A stretch of 64,000 bases of DNA from Desulfitobacterium metallireducens DSM 15288 (GTDB lineage: Bacteria; Bacillota; Desulfitobacteriia; Desulfitobacteriales; Desulfitobacteriaceae). The position numbers were made by a program, and so were the translations under genes. The stretch covers positions 1,488,001-1,552,000 of the forward strand of contig NZ_CP007032.1 of assembly GCF_000231405.2 (NCBI RefSeq). The letters are read 5' to 3'. The notes beneath the pieces are model-generated. The model worked only from the letters and a program-made list of their open reading frames with translations. It was not told the DNA's origin and searched no databases. Positions 25,447-34,008 of the stretch are shown here, one piece after another (position 1 is the stretch's first letter; each line of letters opens with the position of its first letter).

Positions 25447-26768
25447 AGCGCAGTGGAATCGTTTTCTTCCCGGCCTTTGACTGGTCTTTAGGGGACACCC
25501 ATCCTGAACGGGAGGAACGCTTACTCTATACCCAAGAACAGTTTTTTGAGGAAGGAGTCATGGAACTTCCACAGGTTAAACAATACGCACCTGGACTCGT
25601 ATCCTTGCATGAGGTTCTCAGAACCCAAGCTCTTTTTCCTAATTCGAAACAACATGACCTCGCTGCTCATTTAATAGCAGCTGGAAGTGCAATTGTCTTA
25701 GGAGATGCCTGGGCTCAACACGAAATTCGGAATGGCTTCGCTTTGGTTAGACCTCCTGGACACCATTCTGGAGCTACAGTACTTGGAAACAGGGGGTTCT
25801 GCACACTTAATAATGAAGCGATACTTATCAATCACTTAAGAACAAAATATGGAATCAAGAAAATCGCGATTGTTGATACGGATGTCCATCATGGCGACGG
25901 AACACAAGATATTTTCAACCATGATCCCAATGTTCTTTTTATTTCCCTCCATCAAGACGGACGGACTCTTTATCCGGGAAGTGGATTCACCCACGAAAAA
26001 GGCGGTCCTAATGCCAGGGATACAACCCTGAATATCCCTTTACCCCCAGGTACAGGAGATGAGGGAATTCATTACGTCCTTGAAGATTGGGTGTTACCCC
26101 TCTTGAATGAATTTCAACCGGATCTCATCATCAATTCTGCTGGGCAAGACAATCATTTTACCGATCCGCTCGCCTCCATGAATGTAACAGCTCGTGGGTA
26201 TGGGAAAATAACTGAACTTATCCAACCTGATCTTGCTGTTTTAGAGGGAGGATATTCTATTGAAACTGCACTTCCCTATGTTAATTTAGCGATCTTCCTA
26301 GCTTTAACTGGTGAGGATTACAGCCATGTTGAAGAACCTCAAAAACCGCAACGACCGCTTCTTAATTTTCAGGAGTTAAAACGTTATGTTAAAGAATTAA
26401 AGGTGAATAACAAACAAGCAAATCCGCAATGGACAATTCGTGACGAAAAAACTTTACCTGGTGGGAAATGGGCCTATATTCCGCACTCCGTTTATTATGA
26501 TACGGAAGGAATTCAAGAAATCCGACAGGATCGAGTCCGGATTTGTGAAGAGTGCGGAGGTACGGTTTTAATTGAAAGCCAGAACGCCGCAACCGGAGAA
26601 AGATTTGCCCTGATTCGAATTCCTTTTAATGCTTGTACTACATGTCGACAAGCTGGAGAAGATCTATGGGGTGATTTCAGGGGTCGTAAAATGAGCGTTC
26701 TTCTGCAGAATCAATTTCAGGATTCGATCCAGTTTTGGGAAAATTACGAGGGGGTAAGAAATCTTTGA
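25443..26768 (+). CDS. histone deacetylase-like amidohydrolase with C-terminal zinc-ribbon
   Basis: This 441-residue protein belongs to the arginase/deacetylase superfamily (HDAC, AcuC, acetylpolyamine amidohydrolase). The zinc site is visible: VRPPGHHSGATVLG, DTDVHHGDGTQD, and the late NSAGQDNHFTDPLA. The last 130 residues are extra and hold two CxxC pairs (RICEECGG and NACTTCRQ), a zinc-ribbon-like end not present in AcuC. It overlaps the hydantoinase gene by 4 bases and mutL by 4. It probably removes an acetyl or acyl group from a small molecule or a protein lysine; the target is unknown. Confidence 0.83.
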   Translation: MKRSGIVFFPAFDWSLGDTHPEREERLLYTQEQFFEEGVMELPQVKQYAPGLVSLHEVLRTQALFPNSKQHDLAAHLIAAGSAIVLGDAWAQHEIRNGFALVRPPGHHSGATVLGNRGFCTLNNEAILINHLRTKYGIKKIAIVDTDVHHGDGTQDIFNHDPNVLFISLHQDGRTLYPGSGFTHEKGGPNARDTTLNIPLPPGTGDEGIHYVLEDWVLPLLNEFQPDLIINSAGQDNHFTDPLASMNVTARGYGKITELIQPDLAVLEGGYSIETALPYVNLAIFLALTGEDYSHVEEPQKPQRPLLNFQELKRYVKELKVNNKQANPQWTIRDEKTLPGGKWAYIPHSVYYDTEGIQEIRQDRVRICEECGGTVLIESQNAATGERFALIRIPFNACTTCRQAGEDLWGDFRGRKMSVLLQNQFQDSIQFWENYEGVRNL

Positions 26769-28666
26769 TTTCTAAAATTCAAGTTCTTGATCCACAATCC
26801 GCAAATCAAATTGCTGCAGGAGAGGTTGTTGAACGACCCGTATCCGTCGTCAAGGAACTTGTAGAAAATTCGTTGGACGCTGGAGCTAAACAGATCGAGA
26901 TTACGATCGAAGGAAATGGCGTTCCCCTAATTCGGGTTCGTGATGACGGAAGCGGAATTTCTCCTGAAGATTTGCCTCAAGCGGTGTTGCGTCATGCGAC
27001 GAGCAAGATTAGACGAATTGAAGATTTGAATGAGCTTCAGACGCTAGGCTTTAGAGGAGAGGCACTCCCAAGTATTGCTTCAGTATCTCGCATGGACATT
27101 ACTTCACGCCAAACAGATAGCGTTCTCGGCATGAATTTAAAACTTATTGGGGGAGAACGGTGTGAGCTTCAGGAAATGGGGTGTCCTCCAGGTACGACCA
27201 TAACTGTCGAGGATTTATTCTTTAATACCCCAGCTCGCCGTAAATTTCTTAAAACGCAAAATACAGAATTTGGACTTATCTCTGATACACTGGGGCGCTT
27301 AGCATTAGCTCGTCCTGATGTTTCATTTACCTTAAAACACCCGAAACAAGTTGTCTTTCAAACTCCTGGAAGAGGAAAGCTGCTTGAGAGCATCGGTGTA
27401 ATTTATGGGCAAAAATTAGCCCGGCAACTCATTCCTTTGTCTTGTTCCTATAAGGAATGGACTCTTGAAGGATATATCAGCCCTCCGGATTTGGTTCGCT
27501 CTACACGTCAGGAAGAAATATTTATTGTCAACGGACGGATTATCCGCTCAAAACTTCTGAGCAGAGCTATTTCTGAAGGGTATCATACGCTTATTCCGAA
27601 TCGACTCTTTCCAATTATTGTTATACAACTTACGCTTCCTCCCCATGAGTATGATGTTAACGTTCATCCGACCAAAATGGAAATACGTTTTCAAAATGAG
27701 AAAGCTCTTGCGCAGTTTATCTCAGAACAGGTACGCAAGACCCTTCTGGATAGCCGCCCCGTAGCTCCGTTCGAGCGATTATCAACTAAGCCAGCATCAC
27801 CATCACTTGGCACGCAACAGGTTACTAGCAATTTTTCTGATTTTTCAACGGCGCGTTCCACCCAATCTAAGTTGTTTTTTCCTTCATTGACTCGCCCCGA
27901 GCTTTTACAGACACAAACACAGCTCGATCATAAAGAACCCTTTACTCCAAAAGTGCAAGAAGAGCCACATATATTCAAGACGCAACCCTATGAAACTCGG
28001 GAGAGCTTTGGTACTCAGGAAAGTAATGAGACTCAGAGAAACTTGAATAATTGTATGACTACTTTAATAACCGATCAAGTTCATCCTTTATTGACGCTTC
28101 GACCGCTAGGTCAGATTTTAGGGACCTATATCCTCGCTTCAAATGATGAATCTCTTGTGATTATGGATCAACATGCTGCTCACGAGAGAATTAATTATGA
28201 ACGTATACTCAAGGAGCATCAACATAATCCTGGAGCAAGTCAAACTCTGCTCATTCCAACTTCTATTGATTTTTCCCCGATTGAAGAACAAGCCTTACTT
28301 GAAAACTTACCTCATTTAACCAATATGGGCTTTATCCTGGAACACTTTGGAGGAAGAACATATTTAATCCGCGGTGTACCTGCTTATAGCGGTCCTTATT
28401 CTGGGGAAGAGCTATTAAGACAGTTTCTTGAAGAAGTGGTTTTCAAGCAAAATCAACCTGCTTTTGATGAACTTCTGAGGGAATGGATTTATATGCTGGC
28501 CTGTAAGGAATCGATCAAAGCAAAGGAAAAACTGTCGCTTCTAGAAATGCAAGAACTCCTTGTTCAACTCAGCAAAACCGAAAACCCATACACCTGTCCT
28601 CATGGTCGCCCGACGATAATCAAGCTTACCCGAAGTGATTTAGAAAAACGATTTTATCGCATCTAA
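26765..28666 (+). CDS. mutL: DNA mismatch repair protein MutL (endonuclease type)
   Basis: This protein of about 633 residues has the GHKL ATPase N-terminus (ENSLDAGAKQIE, RDDGSGI, GFRGEALPSIASV) and a C-terminal domain with the nicking endonuclease motif DQHAAHERINYE. It also has the zinc-site pieces MLACKESIKAKEK and CPHGRPTI. These mark it as an endonuclease MutL, as in Bacillus, consistent with absence of MutH. I chose the TTG at 26765, which overlaps the HDAC stop (TTGA) and has GAGGGGG upstream. The linker (about residues 340-450) is Gln/Thr-rich and poorly conserved, as usual. Confidence 0.95.
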   Translation: MISKIQVLDPQSANQIAAGEVVERPVSVVKELVENSLDAGAKQIEITIEGNGVPLIRVRDDGSGISPEDLPQAVLRHATSKIRRIEDLNELQTLGFRGEALPSIASVSRMDITSRQTDSVLGMNLKLIGGERCELQEMGCPPGTTITVEDLFFNTPARRKFLKTQNTEFGLISDTLGRLALARPDVSFTLKHPKQVVFQTPGRGKLLESIGVIYGQKLARQLIPLSCSYKEWTLEGYISPPDLVRSTRQEEIFIVNGRIIRSKLLSRAISEGYHTLIPNRLFPIIVIQLTLPPHEYDVNVHPTKMEIRFQNEKALAQFISEQVRKTLLDSRPVAPFERLSTKPASPSLGTQQVTSNFSDFSTARSTQSKLFFPSLTRPELLQTQTQLDHKEPFTPKVQEEPHIFKTQPYETRESFGTQESNETQRNLNNCMTTLITDQVHPLLTLRPLGQILGTYILASNDESLVIMDQHAAHERINYERILKEHQHNPGASQTLLIPTSIDFSPIEEQALLENLPHLTNMGFILEHFGGRTYLIRGVPAYSGPYSGEELLRQFLEEVVFKQNQPAFDELLREWIYMLACKESIKAKEKLSLLEMQELLVQLSKTENPYTCPHGRPTIIKLTRSDLEKRFYRI

Positions 28667-28694
28667 TAAGAATTGTGGATTTGGAGTGCACTTT

Positions 28695-29516
28695 TTGAAT
28701 AAAATTCCTGTTTCAATTAAATTAACCCATCCCAACGACCCTATTTTACAAGCAAAAATGAGGTGGTTTATGGATCAACCGGGTTGCTCTTTTCAAACCG
28801 GCGAACCTGATTTACTCCCAATTTTACACCTGACTCGTAAGGGAATATTTCTGGATGATGGTCAGAATCGCCTGAGCTTTCATCCGAACCTAGCCATAAT
28901 CCGAATTTTGCAGGGCCTTCGTGGAGAGCAGGATCGTTTTCTTGTTGCCACTAACGTGAAGCCAGGCCAGACTTTGATCGATGCAACTTTGGGGATGGGT
29001 GCAGATGCATTAGTTGCGGCTTGGAAAGTAGGGGAAAGTGGAAAGGTTATTGCTTTTGAACACTCACCACTTCTTGCAGCACTAATGAAAGAAGGACTCC
29101 TTAGTTTAAAGGATAAACAATTGCCTAGGATAATGAATTCCCTCAAGCTTAACGCCTGGAAGGAGCTCATCCTCGCCTCGCAACGAATTGAAGTCATATG
29201 GGGAGATCATCAAAAACTCCTTACTGAACTGCCAGAGTCTTCGGTTGATGTCGTCTATTTTGACCCGATGTTTCGGCGTACCCGCGAAAAGTCCTCTTCA
29301 ATTCAACCGTTACATCGGTACTCTGATCATCGACCCTTGCAACAGGAGGCTGTACAGGAGGCCTACCGTGTTGCATGCTCGCGCATAGTTCTTAAAGAAC
29401 GTAAAGGCAGTTCAGAATTTGTGCGCTTAGGGTTCCAGGTGTTTAATGGAGGACGTTACAGCCAAGTTGATTATGGAATTATCAATTGTTGTTCAACCAA
29501 GGAGGAAACATTTTGA
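28695..29516 (+). CDS. RsmJ-like SAM-dependent methyltransferase
   Basis: This protein of about 273 residues has a class I methyltransferase fold. The SAM loop is DATLGMGADALVAAWKVG, the second acidic motif is AFEHSPLLAAL, and a DPMF motif follows in VVYFDPMFRR, which recalls RsmJ (16S rRNA G1516). The TTG start was chosen because GGAG lies 8 bases before it; a GTG at 28686 overlaps that site. The stop overlaps the miaA start (TTGA). The family fits RNA modification, but the true target is inference. Confidence 0.75.
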   Translation: MNKIPVSIKLTHPNDPILQAKMRWFMDQPGCSFQTGEPDLLPILHLTRKGIFLDDGQNRLSFHPNLAIIRILQGLRGEQDRFLVATNVKPGQTLIDATLGMGADALVAAWKVGESGKVIAFEHSPLLAALMKEGLLSLKDKQLPRIMNSLKLNAWKELILASQRIEVIWGDHQKLLTELPESSVDVVYFDPMFRRTREKSSSIQPLHRYSDHRPLQQEAVQEAYRVACSRIVLKERKGSSEFVRLGFQVFNGGRYSQVDYGIINCCSTKEETF

Positions 29517-30457
29517 AGCCCCTAATTATTATTGTTGGCCCGACGGCGGTAGGAAAAACAGCATTAGGTGTAAGTCTGGCTAAGAGTCTTGATGGAGAGA
29601 TCATTTCGGGTGATTCTATTCAGGTCTACAAAAGACTCAATATCGGTTCAGCAAAACCTACTCGGGAAGAACAACAAAATATTCCGCATTTTCTTTTGGA
29701 TATTCTGGACCCGACTGAACCATTTACGGTTGCCCAGTTCCAGAAGATGGCCTTAGCACAAATTCAAGAGATTCAAAGCAGAGGGAAAGTTCCCCTTATT
29801 GTCGGAGGGACGGGCCTTTACATTCGTTCTTTGCTGGATCCCTTTGATTTCAGTGAAAATAGCTCGTCAGAAATTCGAGAGGGCTGGGCTAATTTTCTTG
29901 AGAAGGAGGGCAAGGAAAAGCTTCATCAGGCACTTATCGAAGTTGATCCAGTTAGCGCAGTGCGCCTGCACCCAAATGATACACGACGTATTATTCGGGC
30001 CTTGGAAGTTAATGACCTCACAGGAAAACCTTTTTCTGAGCAACGGGGAAGCCTTGATTATGAATATCCGTCCTTAGACCCATCAATTCTGTATATAGGG
30101 TTAACCGCTCCTCGTGAAGTGATTTATGATCGCGTCAATCGCCGGTGTGAAGAAATGATGCAAGAAGGTCTGCTCAAAGAAACCTTGGATTTACTTAAGG
30201 ACGGATATGATCGTCGACTAAAACCTCTCCAAAGTATAGGGTATCGTCATGCGATCTGGGCCTTAAAGGGAAAAGTGACTTCTTCAGAAATGTTGCGTCT
30301 TTTCCAACGAGATACTCGACATTTTGCTAAACGCCAATTAACATGGTTTAAACGGGATCCTCGAATTCAATGGTATGATACTCAAAAGCATAACTTATCT
30401 ATTCTTTCAGATGAGATCAGCAAGACTTGCAGAGGACTTGAAAGTCGTGTAAAATAA
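29513..30457 (+). CDS. miaA: tRNA dimethylallyltransferase
   Basis: This 314-residue enzyme adds the dimethylallyl group to A37 of tRNAs, making the substrate of MiaB, whose gene is about 9 kb upstream. The P-loop GPTAVGKTALG, the SGDSIQVYKRLNIGSAKP block and VGGTGLYIRSLLD are diagnostic. The TTG at 29513 has AAGGAGGAA 7 bases upstream and overlaps the previous stop by 4 bases. It is followed by hfq, the classical order. Confidence 0.96.
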   Translation: MKPLIIIVGPTAVGKTALGVSLAKSLDGEIISGDSIQVYKRLNIGSAKPTREEQQNIPHFLLDILDPTEPFTVAQFQKMALAQIQEIQSRGKVPLIVGGTGLYIRSLLDPFDFSENSSSEIREGWANFLEKEGKEKLHQALIEVDPVSAVRLHPNDTRRIIRALEVNDLTGKPFSEQRGSLDYEYPSLDPSILYIGLTAPREVIYDRVNRRCEEMMQEGLLKETLDLLKDGYDRRLKPLQSIGYRHAIWALKGKVTSSEMLRLFQRDTRHFAKRQLTWFKRDPRIQWYDTQKHNLSILSDEISKTCRGLESRVK

Positions 30458-30497
30458 ACAGATAGAAATAGAAATAGCTGGTGATGGAGGGAAATAA

Positions 30498-30752
30498 ATG
30501 ATTAAGTCGCCCATCAATTTACAAGATACTTTTTTAAATCAGGCAAGAAAAGAAAACATGCCCGTCATAATTTATTTGGTTAATGGATTTCAACTGAAGG
30601 GAATTGTGCGAGGCTTTGACAACTATGTTGTTGTTTTGGACTTCGAAGGGAAACAGCAGATGATCTATAAACATGCTATTTCTACTGTTATGCCTATGCG
30701 ACCAATTAACTTAGTTGCTGCAGCGAATGTTGCAACAGAAGAGCAGAACTAA
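30498..30752 (+). CDS. hfq: RNA chaperone Hfq
   Basis: This 84-residue Sm-fold RNA chaperone has the Sm1 block [19 protein letters not shown] and the Sm2 YKHAIS motif near residues 57-62. The length is normal for Firmicutes Hfq. The ATG has ATGGAGGG. It lies directly behind miaA and is terminated by a strong hairpin. Confidence 0.97.
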   Translation: MIKSPINLQDTFLNQARKENMPVIIYLVNGFQLKGIVRGFDNYVVVLDFEGKQQMIYKHAISTVMPMRPINLVAAANVATEEQN

Positions 30753-30778
30753 AATAAATAGTAAAAATTTTAAATAAC

Positions 30779-30804
30779 AAAAAAGCCTGTTTCCAGGCTT
30801 TTTT
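30779..30804 (+). terminator. terminator after hfq
   Basis: AAAAAAGCCTG (30779-30789) pairs with CAGGCTTTTTT (30794-30804) around TTTC. Confidence 0.9.
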
Positions 30805-30939
30805 ACTTAGTTAAGCTCGACGGATGTCGGGTTTTTCTTTTTCTAGAGAATAAAAGAACTACTAATAATGAAAAATAGGAATGAATCCAAGAAATTTAAT
30901 GAGAGTTAGAGAAAATCTACAAAATATATGCTTAAATAA

Positions 30940-30968
30940 TTGTAGGAATTACAATATCGTGGTAAAAT
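30940..30968 (+). promoter_or_regulatory. promoter of typA
   Basis: TTGTAG (30940-30945) and TAAAAT (30963-30968) are 17 bases apart. A small dyad TTGTAGGAATTACAA overlaps the -35 box and could bind a regulator. Confidence 0.5.
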
Positions 30969-31007
30969 AAAGTTTAGTGTTAAAAACCAAAAAGGGAGTT
31001 TTTATTT

Positions 31008-32840
31008 GTGATTGAAACGGCTAACTTACGCAATATTGCTATTATTGCCCACGTAGACCATGGTAAAACGACATTAGTTGATGCAATGCTCAGACAGAGT
31101 GGTACTTTTCGCTCTAATCAACAAGTGATGGAGCGCGTTATGGATTCTAACGATCTCGAAAGAGAAAGAGGAATTACAATTCTTTCCAAGAACACTTCTG
31201 TTCATTGGCAGGACACAAAAATAAATATTGTAGATACACCAGGCCATGCTGACTTCGGCGGAGAAGTTGAACGGGTTTTAAAAATGGTCAATGGGGTTTT
31301 GCTTATCGTCGATTCTTACGAAGGTCCAATGCCTCAGACCCGTTTCGTTCTAAAAAAGGCCTTAGAACTGAAACTCGTGCCCATTGTAGTTATTAACAAA
31401 ATTGATCGGTCAGATGCTCGCCCTGCTGAAGTATTAGACGAAATCCTGGAGCTTTTCATGGAGTTAGGAGCAGATGATGATCAACTCGATTTCCCGGTTG
31501 TCTATGCTTCCGCACGTCAAGGGATTGCAGGCCTTGAACCCGATCAACTCACTGACAACCTGGCTCCTCTCTTTTCCCTGATTTTAGAGCATATTCCTGC
31601 TCCAGTTGTCGATATAGAAGCCCCTTTACAACTCTTGGTTACGACTTTGGACAATGATGATTATGTTGGAAAAATCGTTGTAGGGCGACTGATCCGTGGA
31701 ACGGTTCATCAAGGCGAACAGGTTGTCTTAATGAAACGAGAAGGGGTTATCGAAAAGAACAAGATTGGTAAAGTTTACGTCTATGAAGGGCTTAAACGTG
31801 TGGAGGTCGATGAAGCACCAGCAGGTGAGATTGTCGCTTTGACAGGCTTAACCAGTGCCAACATTGGAGAAACAGTGGCTGATGCAAATGAACCGGAAGC
31901 ACTTGATGTGATTGAAGTGGACGAGCCTACGCTCACCATGAACTTCATGGTTAACAACAGCCCTTTTGCTGGTAGAGAAGGAACTTATGTGACTTCACGT
32001 AAGATTAGGGAAAGATTATACAAAGAAATCGAAACAAACGTGAGCTTAAATGTAGAAGATACAGATTCTGCAGATGTTTTTCGCGTTTCAGGAAGAGGAG
32101 AGCTTCATCTTTCTATCTTGATTGAAAATATGCGTCGCGAAGGCTATGAACTCCAAGTGTCGAAACCTGAGGTCATTATTAAGGTCATCGATGGAGTAAA
32201 ATGTGAACCGATTGAATACCTGACCTGCGATATTGCCGAAAACGCGATGGGTTCTATTATGGAACTATTAGGACAACGCAAAGCAGAAATGGTGAATATG
32301 ACCAATATTTCAACCACTCAGATTCGCTTAGAGTTTAGAATTCCAGCACGGGGTTTGATTGGTTTCAGGGGTGACTTTTTGACGCAAACGCGCGGCGAAG
32401 GAATAATGAGTCATGTCTTCTATAGCTATGAACCCTATAAAGGGGATATCCCTGGTCGAAGTCGCGGCGTGTTAATCGCTTTTGAAGATGGAGAAGCTAC
32501 AGGATACGGCCTCAATATTGCCCAAGAACGAGGAGTCACGTTTATCGAACCAGGCACTCAAGTTTATGAGGGAATGATCGTCGGTGAAAACAGCCGAGAT
32601 CAAGATATTGAAGTCAATGTAGCTAAGAAAAAACATGTGACTAATATGCGTTCAAGTAACTCGGAAGAAGCTTTACATTTAGAAAGTCCACGACTTTACA
32701 GCCTCGAACAAGCTCTGGAATATATCGATGATGATGAACTTGTTGAAATTACTCCAAAAAGTATTCGTTTGCGTAAAAGATATCTGGATCATTCATCTCG
32801 TGTTCGCTACGCAAAGAACAAAGCTTCGATGTCAAACTAA
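31008..32840 (+). CDS. typA: ribosome-associated GTPase TypA/BipA
   Basis: This 610-residue translational GTPase resembles EF-G. It has G1 AHVDHGKTTL, G2 RERGITI, G3 DTPGHADFGGE and G4 NKIDRSDA. It lacks domain IV of EF-G and has the BipA C-terminal domain (about residues 480-600, with PRSRGVLIAFEDGEATGY nearby). It is needed for growth at low temperature or under stress and acts on 50S assembly. The GTG start has AAAGGGAG. Confidence 0.96.
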   Translation: MIETANLRNIAIIAHVDHGKTTLVDAMLRQSGTFRSNQQVMERVMDSNDLERERGITILSKNTSVHWQDTKINIVDTPGHADFGGEVERVLKMVNGVLLIVDSYEGPMPQTRFVLKKALELKLVPIVVINKIDRSDARPAEVLDEILELFMELGADDDQLDFPVVYASARQGIAGLEPDQLTDNLAPLFSLILEHIPAPVVDIEAPLQLLVTTLDNDDYVGKIVVGRLIRGTVHQGEQVVLMKREGVIEKNKIGKVYVYEGLKRVEVDEAPAGEIVALTGLTSANIGETVADANEPEALDVIEVDEPTLTMNFMVNNSPFAGREGTYVTSRKIRERLYKEIETNVSLNVEDTDSADVFRVSGRGELHLSILIENMRREGYELQVSKPEVIIKVIDGVKCEPIEYLTCDIAENAMGSIMELLGQRKAEMVNMTNISTTQIRLEFRIPARGLIGFRGDFLTQTRGEGIMSHVFYSYEPYKGDIPGRSRGVLIAFEDGEATGYGLNIAQERGVTFIEPGTQVYEGMIVGENSRDQDIEVNVAKKKHVTNMRSSNSEEALHLESPRLYSLEQALEYIDDDELVEITPKSIRLRKRYLDHSSRVRYAKNKASMSN

Positions 32841-32926
32841 TAGAGTTGACTGATTTTACTTCTTTTTAGGACACCTTTTCAGACTTATTGCGTATAGTAA
32901 TAAGGATGGGGAGGTGCTTCCTACAT

Positions 32927-33904
32927 ATGCCGATTCGTATTACATTCCGACCGGATGATCATTTGCCTCCGGTGGTACATTCTCCTAAGCCAAAAGTTGC
33001 CCTTGAAAGTCAAAGCGAGCCTACAGTACAAAATTCAAAGTTTCGAAAAACCATATCTAATTCTACGGACAAGGATAAAGTTGAAGAAATCCTCTCAGAG
33101 CTAGATGCCCTGATTGGGTTACGAAAGGTTAAAGAGTTAGTTCGTGAACTGCAGGCCTATGTTGAAATACAAAGACGGCGGACACGGGAAAAGCTCCTTG
33201 CTGAGTCCTTAGTACTGCATATGATTTTTCGAGGAAATCCTGGTACGGGGAAAACGACTGTTGCTCGACTCATTGGCCGACTTTTTAAGGAAATGGAAGT
33301 CCTGCAAAAGGGCCACATTATTGAATGTGAGCGCGCGGATCTCGTTGGCGAGTACATCGGGCATACTGCACAAAAGACACGTGAACAGGTGAAGAAGGCT
33401 TTAGGCGGAGTTTTGTTCATCGATGAAGCCTACTCTCTTGCAAGAGGTGGGGAAAAAGATTTTGGAAAAGAAGCCATTGATACTTTAGTCAAATCGATGG
33501 AAGATCATAAAAACGAATTTATCTTGATTTTAGCGGGTTACCGTCATGAGATGGATTGGTTTTTACAGACTAACCCAGGACTTCGTTCTCGTTTCCCAAT
33601 TTATATTGATTTTCCGGATTATACATTGGATGAGCTTCTGGCTATCGGTGAAACGATGCTCAAAGATCGTCAATATGAATTCAGTTTTGAAACGAGAGAA
33701 GCATTTCGCTTTATGCTTCAAGGACTCTTAAATTCTCATCCCTACGCTGGAAATGCGCGATTGGTTCGAAATATGGCTGAGAGAGCCATCCGTAAACAGG
33801 CAGTTCGCTTATATCAGAAACCCAACTCAACTCGTGAGGAACTTATGCAGATTCTACCTATAGATCTCGCCATCGATGAAAATAATGCTCGGAATTCTTC
33901 ATAA
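32927..33904 (+). CDS. spoVK: stage V sporulation protein K, AAA+ ATPase
   Basis: This protein of about 325 residues is a CbbX/SpoVK-type AAA+ ATPase. It has the arm ELDALIGLRKVKELVREL, Walker A GNPGTGKTT, Walker B GGVLFIDEAYSL and sensor ILAGYRHEMDWFL. SpoVK acts in the mother cell during spore maturation. The ATG at 32927 was chosen over the upstream open frame because GGGGAGG precedes it. The next genes are hflX and ynbB, the same order as in B. subtilis. Confidence 0.9.
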   Translation: MPIRITFRPDDHLPPVVHSPKPKVALESQSEPTVQNSKFRKTISNSTDKDKVEEILSELDALIGLRKVKELVRELQAYVEIQRRRTREKLLAESLVLHMIFRGNPGTGKTTVARLIGRLFKEMEVLQKGHIIECERADLVGEYIGHTAQKTREQVKKALGGVLFIDEAYSLARGGEKDFGKEAIDTLVKSMEDHKNEFILILAGYRHEMDWFLQTNPGLRSRFPIYIDFPDYTLDELLAIGETMLKDRQYEFSFETREAFRFMLQGLLNSHPYAGNARLVRNMAERAIRKQAVRLYQKPNSTREELMQILPIDLAIDENNARNSS

Positions 33905-33915
33905 ACTCTAAGTGC

Positions 33916-33967
33916 AACCAGCGGCTTTCACTCTCCCTAAGGCTCGGCGAAAGTCTGGTTTTCTTTA
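33916..33967 (+). terminator. probable terminator after spoVK
   Basis: AACCAG (33916-33921) pairs with CTGGTT (33955-33960) and CTTTC (33925-33929) with GAAAG (33949-33953), followed by TTTCTTT. The inner loop is large. Confidence 0.55.
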
Positions 33968-34008
33968 TCTTAATTGATGGCTAATTGCCGCTAAGATGGA
34001 GGTAAGGT

